A stretch of DNA of 64,000 nt, from positions 482,736-546,735 of the forward strand of contig NZ_GL732486.1 of assembly GCF_000187745.1 (NCBI RefSeq), given 5' to 3'. The notes under the pieces are model-generated. The model had not been told where the DNA came from. It was given only the letters and a program-made list of their open reading frames with translations, and did not search any database. Source of the DNA: Streptococcus sp. M334 (GTDB taxonomy: Bacteria > Bacillota > Bacilli > Lactobacillales > Streptococcaceae). Positions 59,301 to 64,000 of the stretch are shown one piece after another (the first letter of the stretch is position 1; each line of letters opens with the position of its first letter). A program made the translations under genes and the position numbers.

Positions 59301-59366
59301 ATAAGCACAGACACTTAAAACAAGTACAGCTGCAGATCCTGCTAGATATTTTTTATTGATTTTCAT
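56349..59366 (-). CDS. Long PhtD-like protein with an internal duplication
   Basis: 1005 residues, longer than PhtD (about 840). N-terminal export signal as in its neighbours; first triad HGDHYH at 82-87. Seven triads because the HGNHFHYI plus HGDHxHFI module appears twice (TTDDGYIFNASDIIEDTGDA and TTDDGYVFSPTDVIEDTGDA mark the two copies). Spacing to adcAII is 7 bases, so the two are one transcript. Probably a zinc-binding surface protein; duplication likely by recombination between Pht paralogues. Confidence 0.88.
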   Translation of the reverse strand: MKINKKYLAGSAAVLVLSVCAYELGLHQAQTVKENNRVSYIDGNQPSQKAENLTPDEVSKKEGINAEQIVIKITDQGYVTSHGDHYHYYNGKVPYDAIISEELLMKDPNYQLKDSDIINEIKGGYVIKIDGKYYVYLKDAAHADNVRSKEEITRQKQEHGSNHGGGSNDKAVVAARAQGRYTTDDGYIFNASDIIEDTGDAYIVPHGNHFHYIPKSDLSASELAAAQAFLSGKGGQLSTVEYRSSRAETRASVRTSQSETPQNPATDSESPNEDLASLLQELYALPLSQRHVESDGLVFDPAQITKRTANGVAVPHGDHFHFIPYSQMSALEEKLARNLPIGGQPVQSHSDSTKPSSPEKPSSTPSSTIKPNFNLNKPATNRGTGGAYTTDDGYVFSPTDVIEDTGDAFVVPHGNHFHYIPKSDLSAGELAAAQAYWNGKQGAHSSTSSSKPSSDNAKPAQPSLTETPNLTVTPTYHQNQGEDISTLLSELYAKPLSERHVESDGLVFDPAQIIKRTANGVAVPHGDHYHFIPYSQMSPLEEKLARMIAVKGQNGSVLPSVTPLKPAPTTKPQAPAENRPTEFDVNQVVRKVGDGYVFEDKGVSRYVLAKDLAKDKIDAIENLLSKKTQETHALVAKKENVPPRDQEFYDKAYNLLAEAHKALSENKGRISDFQALDKLAERLNDESTNKGKLVDDLLAFLAPITHPERLGKPNSQIEYTENEVRIAQLADKYTTSDGYIFDEHDIISDEGDAYVTPHMGHSHWIGKDSLSDKEKAAAQAYTKEKGILPPSPDADAQANPTGDSAAAIYNRVKGEKRIPLVRLPYMVEHTVEVKNGNLIIPHKDHYHNIKFAWFDDHSYKAPNGYTLEDLFATIKYYVEHPDERPHSNDGWGNASEHVLGKKDHSEDPNKNFKTEEEPVEETPAEPEVPQVETEKVEAKLKEAEALLTKVTDASLKANATETLAGLRNNLSFQTMDNNGIMTEAEKLLALLKGSNPSSVSKEKIN

Positions 59367-59373
59367 TCTTTCC

Positions 59374-60291
59374 TCATTTCAATTCTTCTGCTAGAACACT
59401 CATATTTTCTTCCAGATTTTCTAAATAAGTCTTGTCATTTTGTGGGTCTGCCTCTAAAGGATTCAGAGTTTTAAGACCCACACCTGTTGATTTGACAAGA
59501 GTTTCAGCTACTTTCGAAGAAGCATTACTTTCTGTAAAAATCGTTTTAACCTTATAGGTTTTAACAAATTCCTGAATTTCTGTTAGTTGTCTCGGACTTG
59601 GTTCTTGTTCTGGAGAGATACCAGCGATTCCAAGTTGATTGAGTCCAAATCGCTTAGCTAGATAAGAAAAGGCTGTATGTTGTGTTACAAATGTTTTCTG
59701 AGTCGCTTTTTCAAATTTAGGCTGAAATTTCTTAGTCAATTCTTGAGCTTTTTTGATAAAGGCTTGCGCATTTTTCTGGTAAGTTTCTTTATGCTCACTA
59801 TCCACCTCTGAAAGTTTATCAGCGATAATCTGAGCTTCTTCGCCAGCTTTTTCAGGATCTAGCCAAGTATGAGGGTCATAGAGCGTTTTTTCATCAACTC
59901 CATCACCTGCTTCCACATCTTCTAGCCCTGGGACGCGATCTAAGGTCATTCCTTCTGAAGCCTCTAAAACCTTAACTTTGGATTTTTTAAGATTGGGATC
60001 CAGACTTCCTGCCCAAGATTCGAGCGTATGAGAATGGTAAACAAAGACATCTGCATCATAGATGGCCGCGATATCATTTGCTGAAGGTTCAAATGAGTGA
60101 ATTCCGCTACTTGACTGAATCATTCGAACATCATTCAAGTCACCAGATACTTCCTTGACCATGGCATAGATAGGATAAAAACTGGTTACAATCTTCATCC
60201 CTTTACCTGTCTGACTTTCCTTTTGACCACAAGCCCCTAAACACAAAAGAAAGACACTTAACAGTACCAAAAATAAACTTTGTTTTTTCAT
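59374..60291 (-). CDS. adcAII: AdcAII/Lmb zinc-binding lipoprotein
   Basis: 305 residues. Lipobox LGAC (Cys21), cluster-9 substrate-binding fold: H65 in GIHSFEPS, then YDPHTWLDP, TQHTAFSYLAKRFGL and a late FTESNASSK, the positions of the three His and one Glu that bind zinc. It lacks the His-rich loop of AdcA. Delivers zinc to the AdcBC importer; co-transcribed with the Pht gene. Confidence 0.94.
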   Translation of the reverse strand: MKKQSLFLVLLSVFLLCLGACGQKESQTGKGMKIVTSFYPIYAMVKEVSGDLNDVRMIQSSSGIHSFEPSANDIAAIYDADVFVYHSHTLESWAGSLDPNLKKSKVKVLEASEGMTLDRVPGLEDVEAGDGVDEKTLYDPHTWLDPEKAGEEAQIIADKLSEVDSEHKETYQKNAQAFIKKAQELTKKFQPKFEKATQKTFVTQHTAFSYLAKRFGLNQLGIAGISPEQEPSPRQLTEIQEFVKTYKVKTIFTESNASSKVAETLVKSTGVGLKTLNPLEADPQNDKTYLENLEENMSVLAEELK

Positions 60292-60313
60292 GGATAACTC
60301 CTTAACTATTTAA

Positions 60314-60325
60314 TTAACTGGTAAA
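60314..60325. promoter_or_regulatory. AdcR operator before adcAII
   Basis: TTAACTGGTAAA, one mismatch to TTAACYRGTTAA, 23 bases before the ATG. Confidence 0.8.
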
Positions 60326-60393
60326 CATTCTACTCCTAAAAATTTAATCTGTCAAGCTATTTTTCGAAAAAATTTGAAATTTCTTTCACATAT

Positions 60394-60427
60394 AAAAATC
60401 TGCTGAGTTTCAATAACTCAACAGATT
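60394..60427 (-). terminator. Terminator after the amino-acid permease
   Basis: Minus strand AATCTGTTGAGTT-ATTGA-AACTCAGCAGATT followed by TTTATA. It lies beyond the BOX element, so the BOX is transcribed with the permease gene. Confidence 0.75.
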
Positions 60428-60436
60428 CTCACTTTA

Positions 60437-60634
60437 TATACTCAATGAAAATCAAAGAGCAAATTAGGAAGCTAGCCGTAGGTTGCTCAAAACACTGTTT
60501 TGAGGTTGTAGATAAGACTGACGAAGTCAGCTCAAAACATGTTTTTGAGGTTGTAGATGAAACTGACGAAGTCAGTAAGCATATATACGGCAAGGCGAAG
60601 CTGACGTGGTTTGAAGAGATTTTCGAAGAGTATT
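60437..60634 (-). repeat. BOX element (A-B-B-C), reverse
   Basis: Reverse of the 428-624 element: boxC starts at TATACTCAATGAAAATC, two boxB units with GACTGACGAAGTCAG / AACTGACGAAGTCAG, and boxA with TACGGCAAGGCGAAGCTGACG-type sequence ending AGAGTATT. It abuts the stop of the permease gene. Confidence 0.93.
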
Positions 60635-62024
60635 ATTCTTCTATGGTTGAATGCTTATAGCCATAAGTAAAGTAAATAATACTTCCTATCAACAAAGCAA
60701 CGAGGAAAGCAACCCAGGTTTCCACATTATACTGCAACATGAAGGACAAACAAATGATGATTGATAAAATGGGTAATAAGGGGACCAATGGTGTTTTAAA
60801 TTCTCCAGCTTTGGGCATCCCTTTTTCTTTCCGTAAGCGAATCAGGCCGTATGCTAGCATGATCAAGTAGGCCAAAGTACAAATATTTAAAAAGGCTGCA
60901 ATACTAGCTAATGGAAACATTCCTGCAGCTACCGCTGAAGCTAGACCTGTCAAGATAGTAGCATTCTTTGGTACCTTACTTGTCTTCGTCAGTTCCTTAA
61001 AGGCGGAAGGCATTAACCCGTCACGCGCTAAACTGTAAATCATACGCGATAGGGCATAGGTCATCGAAATACAAACTGTAATCAAGGTTAAGATAGCCAC
61101 TAATGACACATAGTTAGCTGCCCAACTAATCCCAACGCTACGAAGAGCAAAGGCAACGGCATCATCGACATTTAGATGACTATAGTGAACTACACCAGTC
61201 AAGACAAGCGTTACCAAGGCATAAAGAATGGTTACGATAGAAAGCGATAAGACAATTCCTCTAGGAATATTTTTTTGAGGAGTCTTGACTTCATCTACAG
61301 CCATAGAGATGGATTCGAAGCCTAAAAATCCGAAGAACATCAAGGATGCACCAGCCATAATACCAGTACTAGCTCCATAGATTTGTCCAAAACCATAAGG
61401 AGCAAAATTGCTCCAATTATCAAGTTTGATATGCCAAATTCCTACTAAAACAAAGAGAGCTAAAGCGGAAAATTTCAAAATAACTAAAATAGAATTAAAT
61501 CGTAAGGCTGCCTTGGCATTGAGTAAAACAAGCGATGTCACTAAGGCCAATACAAGAATAGGCAATAAGTCAACAAAGGTCCCTGCTTGAGGATTAAAGG
61601 TACCATTTAAAGCACGAGGAAGGGCTATCCCGTATTGAGACAGTAACCCTTTAAAATAAGCTGCCCAACCCGAAGCCACACCAGATATGGCTGTCATGAA
61701 CTCCATCATGGTTAACCAGCCAGCCAACCAAGCTGGAAATTCTCCTAAGATAGCATAGAGATAACTATAGGCACCACCCGTAGCAGGTACTCGTGAAGCG
61801 AATTCTGCAAAAAATAGTGCTGATAATCCCACACACAAGGCAGAAATAACGATTGAAATCACTAGCGCTGGACCAGCAAGTGTTGCAGCTGCAGTACCTG
61901 TAATTGTAAAGACGCCTGTCCCTACCATGGCTCCGATACCAAGCAAAATCAAATCCCATAACTTCAAATGCCTGTGCATCTCCGTTTTATCCAAACTTAC
62001 ATTCTTTGTTCTAAATATATTCAT
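60633..62024 (-). CDS. APC family amino-acid permease
   Basis: 463 residues, 12 or so membrane helices, first one with GIGAMVGTGVFTITGTAAA. Cationic-amino-acid-transporter-like; substrate not determined by sequence. Single gene. Confidence 0.93.
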   Translation of the reverse strand: MNIFRTKNVSLDKTEMHRHLKLWDLILLGIGAMVGTGVFTITGTAAATLAGPALVISIVISALCVGLSALFFAEFASRVPATGGAYSYLYAILGEFPAWLAGWLTMMEFMTAISGVASGWAAYFKGLLSQYGIALPRALNGTFNPQAGTFVDLLPILVLALVTSLVLLNAKAALRFNSILVILKFSALALFVLVGIWHIKLDNWSNFAPYGFGQIYGASTGIMAGASLMFFGFLGFESISMAVDEVKTPQKNIPRGIVLSLSIVTILYALVTLVLTGVVHYSHLNVDDAVAFALRSVGISWAANYVSLVAILTLITVCISMTYALSRMIYSLARDGLMPSAFKELTKTSKVPKNATILTGLASAVAAGMFPLASIAAFLNICTLAYLIMLAYGLIRLRKEKGMPKAGEFKTPLVPLLPILSIIICLSFMLQYNVETWVAFLVALLIGSIIYFTYGYKHSTIEE

Positions 62025-62100
62025 CTTTCACTCCAAAATAAAATGATGATTCTATTTTACCATAAATATAGGATATTTGTGAATATTTATAAAATAATTT

Positions 62101-62135
62101 TCTAAAAAATCTGACTACATATTGTAATCAGATTT
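62101..62135 (-). terminator. Terminator after the thioredoxin lipoprotein
   Basis: Minus strand AAATCTGA and TCAGATTT around a 13-base loop, then TTT. Confidence 0.75.
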
Positions 62136-62144
62136 TTATCTATT

Positions 62145-62711
62145 CTAGTTCATTTCTTTAAATGCTGCTTCTGCATCCGCGTTGCTGATGACACCAAATT
62201 GAATCTTTCCAATCTTTCCTTGGCTATCAATTAGGTATTCTGTAGGAATGCTTCGAATTTGATAAGCTTGGAAGGTTGTTGCTTTAGTATCATAAAGAAC
62301 TGGGATATCCTTATAACCTTGTTCTTGGAACCACTGTGGGAATTGCTCGACAGTTTTTTCACCTTGAATTCCTGGTGCAATGACACTAAGAATTTCGAAA
62401 TCGCGATCTGGTTTTGCAGCCAATTCCATCAACTCAGGCATACTTTTCTTACATGGACCACACCATGAAGCCCAAAACTTCAAATAGACTTTTTTACCCT
62501 TATAATCAGATAACTTGACTTCTTTGCCATCCATAGATTGCAAGGTGAAGTCTGGAGCTTCTTTTCCAACAGCAATTTGTTGTACAGGCGTTTGTTGCTG
62601 TTGTTTTGGGGCTTGTTGTGGTTCTTGAGTCTTTTTAGTTTCTTTCTCACCACAGGCCATCAATACGACTAATGATAAGAGGCTTAAACCAGCAAACATT
62701 ATTTTTTTCAT
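62145..62711 (-). CDS. TlpA-like thioredoxin lipoprotein (Etrx2-type)
   Basis: 188 residues. Lipobox LMAC (Cys20), a Gln/Pro linker, then a TlpA fold with WASWCGPC (C84, C87). In pneumococcus such extracellular thioredoxins (Etrx) receive electrons from CcdA and reduce methionine sulfoxide reductase at the surface; here ccdA is 11 bases upstream, supporting that pair. Confidence 0.92.
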   Translation of the reverse strand: MKKIMFAGLSLLSLVVLMACGEKETKKTQEPQQAPKQQQQTPVQQIAVGKEAPDFTLQSMDGKEVKLSDYKGKKVYLKFWASWCGPCKKSMPELMELAAKPDRDFEILSVIAPGIQGEKTVEQFPQWFQEQGYKDIPVLYDTKATTFQAYQIRSIPTEYLIDSQGKIGKIQFGVISNADAEAAFKEMN

Positions 62712-62722
62712 CTTTTTCTCCT

Positions 62723-63430
62723 TTATTCAAAAATTCCAGCTAGAACATTTACTTGTCCTAGTATTAACAAAATTCCCATTAAAATAATAAGGAAACCACC
62801 AATTTTCTTCAGAAGCATCATATGACGCTTGATTTTACTAAAATAAGGCATCACTACACCTGAAGCTAGAGCCAAGACCAAGAAAGGAATGGCCATCCCC
62901 AGAGTGTAAATAAGAGTATAGATGGCTCCTTGCCAAGCACCATTGCCTCCAGAAGCCGCAAGCGCTAAAACAGAACTCAAAACTGGACCAATACAAGGCG
63001 TCCAACCAAAGCTAAAGGTAATACCGAGTAAAAAGGCTGACCAATAACGATTGGCTTCTGATTTCTTAAAAGTTAAGCTTTTTTGAACCTCTAATTTCTT
63101 AAAATGAAAAATTTCCATCTGGTGAAGCCCTAAAATGATGATAATCGTACCCATGGTATAGCGAAACCAATTGGCATAGAGAATATTACCAAAGTAACCA
63201 GCACCAAATCCTAGAATAAAGAAAATAAGAGAAATACCTGCGATAAAGCAAAGTGTGCGAATCAAACCTGACCAGAGAACCTTTCTCCCAAACAAAGAAA
63301 AACTTTTTGCGCTTTCCTGATCATCCAGCAAAATTCCAGTATAAACTGGTAACAGAGGAAAAATACAAGGGGAAAAGAAAGACAAGACCCCTGCTAAAAA
63401 AACGGAGATTGAAAATACTATCGTTTCCAA
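62723..63430 (-). CDS. ccdA: CcdA-family thiol electron transporter
   Basis: 235 residues, six membrane helices, conserved Cys in SFFSPCIFPLLP and GWTPCIGPVLSS. Passes electrons across the membrane to the thioredoxin lipoprotein encoded next. Confidence 0.93.
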   Translation of the reverse strand: METIVFSISVFLAGVLSFFSPCIFPLLPVYTGILLDDQESAKSFSLFGRKVLWSGLIRTLCFIAGISLIFFILGFGAGYFGNILYANWFRYTMGTIIIILGLHQMEIFHFKKLEVQKSLTFKKSEANRYWSAFLLGITFSFGWTPCIGPVLSSVLALAASGGNGAWQGAIYTLIYTLGMAIPFLVLALASGVVMPYFSKIKRHMMLLKKIGGFLIILMGILLILGQVNVLAGIFE

Positions 63431-63576
63431 TAAAGAACCAACTTTCTTAATAATTCATATCCTATTGTACTATAATCAATTTTATTTGTATGATTTCTGC
63501 TACGCAAATTGAATTAGCCTATATATGAATGGTCATTTCTGCCACTAGTTAATTCAGATTTTGGCTCTAAAGCTAC

Positions 63577-63626
63577 AAAAAAGCCTACTGACCAAGCTAG
63601 AAAGCTTGATACAATAGGCTTTTTAA
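63577..63626 (-). terminator. Terminator after hup
   Basis: Minus strand AAAAAGCCTA and TAGGCTTTTTT; the loop holds an inner stem CAAGCTTTCTAGCTTG. Confidence 0.85.
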
Positions 63627-63633
63627 AGGCTGA

Positions 63634-63909
63634 TTATTTAACAGCGTCTTTAAGAGCTTTACCAGCTTTGAATGCTGGAACTTTAGAAGCTGCAATTGTG
63701 ATTTCTTTACCAGTTTGTGGGTTGCGACCTTTACGTGCAGCACGCTCACGAACTTCAAAGTTACCAAAACCTATCAATTGAACTTTTTCACCAGCTGCAA
63801 GGTAGTCAGCTACTGCTGCGAATACAGCTTCAACTGCTGCTGCTGAGTCTTTCTTAGTCAATTCTGTAGCTTCTGCTACTTTAGCGATCAAATCTTGTTT
63901 GTTTGCCAT
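63634..63909 (-). CDS. hup: DNA-binding protein HU
   Basis: 91 residues, typical [40 protein letters not shown] and a basic beta arm. Nucleoid protein. GGAGG and a strong promoter precede it. Confidence 0.97.
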   Translation of the reverse strand: MANKQDLIAKVAEATELTKKDSAAAVEAVFAAVADYLAAGEKVQLIGFGNFEVRERAARKGRNPQTGKEITIAASKVPAFKAGKALKDAVK

Positions 63910-63950
63910 GTTAATGATTCCTCCAAATTAATTTCTAATTAACAACTATA

Positions 63951-63979
63951 ATCATATCCTAAAATCCCTTTTAGGTCAA
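63951..63979 (-). promoter_or_regulatory. Promoter of hup
   Basis: -35 TTGACC (63974-63979), 17-base spacer, -10 TATGAT (63951-63956). Confidence 0.8.
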
Positions 63980-64000
63980 GTTAAAAACGCTATTTATTCG

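Noticed and set aside
50139..59366. CRISPR-like or tandem DNA repeat array
   Set aside because: The repeats are paralogous coding modules of Pht proteins; no short regular repeat-spacer pattern exists anywhere in the window.
60445..60660. Open frame over the second BOX element
   Set aside because: Repeat-derived and overlapping the permease stop; not a gene.

Overview
The window looks like a chromosome segment of the Streptococcus mitis/pneumoniae group. The evidence is two BOX elements, three polyhistidine-triad (Pht) genes downstream of an adcAII-type zinc lipoprotein, the gene run glyA-Sua5-prmC-prfA-tdk-mnmE-dapA-asd-hemH-pepT, Tex next to a SprT-like protein, a preQ1-II riboswitch before queT, and low G+C. 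From memory the core genes resemble S. pneumoniae. The three-Pht array and hup at the right edge suggest a mitis-group relative or a rearranged strain; I could not run a comparison.

Layout. 0-3.7 kb: end of a VIT/CCC1-type transporter, a BOX element, and a BceAB-type peptide-antibiotic ABC operon with a small leader gene and an upstream TTACA-N4-TGTAA operator. 3.8-7.35 kb: a compact three-gene accessory operon (large membrane protein with a possible HNH-like motif, tail-anchored coiled-coil protein, SpoVK/CbbX-like AAA+ ATPase) that I cannot assign to a named system. 7.4-10.4 kb: PspC, SprT-like, Tex. 10.4-19.4 kb: a GT2-DUF1919 protein, a small protein plus permease pair, an AbrB/Doc toxin-antitoxin pair whose toxin lacks a normal start, hydrolases, a CcpA-type regulated GH13 enzyme, and a lipid kinase.

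19.4-32.2 kb: an A+T-rich accessory stretch. It holds an ADP-ribosylglycohydrolase fragment, a SAP/DUF6434 protein, an alpha/beta hydrolase, a CPBP protease, an S51-like peptidase, a TetR-controlled ABC cluster and a tandem DUF262 (GmrSD-like) cassette whose second gene is split by a frameshift. Copies of the last codons of rlmCD recur in the same orientation at about 20.3, 23.2 and 23.4 kb, besides the intact gene end at 32.2 kb. I read these as decayed attachment sites left by serial integration at the rlmCD 3' end. No integrase is visible.

32.2-50.1 kb: core housekeeping genes: rRNA methylation, folate/one-carbon (glyA), translation termination (prmC, prfA), tRNA modification (Sua5, MnmE), thymidine salvage (tdk), lysine/threonine precursor synthesis (asd, dapA), an asd-type small RNA with its own promoter and terminator, tRNA-Thr, queT, mscL, ferrochelatase and pepT. 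50.1-60.3 kb: zinc acquisition (adcAII and three Pht genes) with AdcR-like operators. 60.4-64 kb: BOX, amino-acid permease, a TlpA-like thioredoxin lipoprotein with CcdA, and the nucleoid protein HU.
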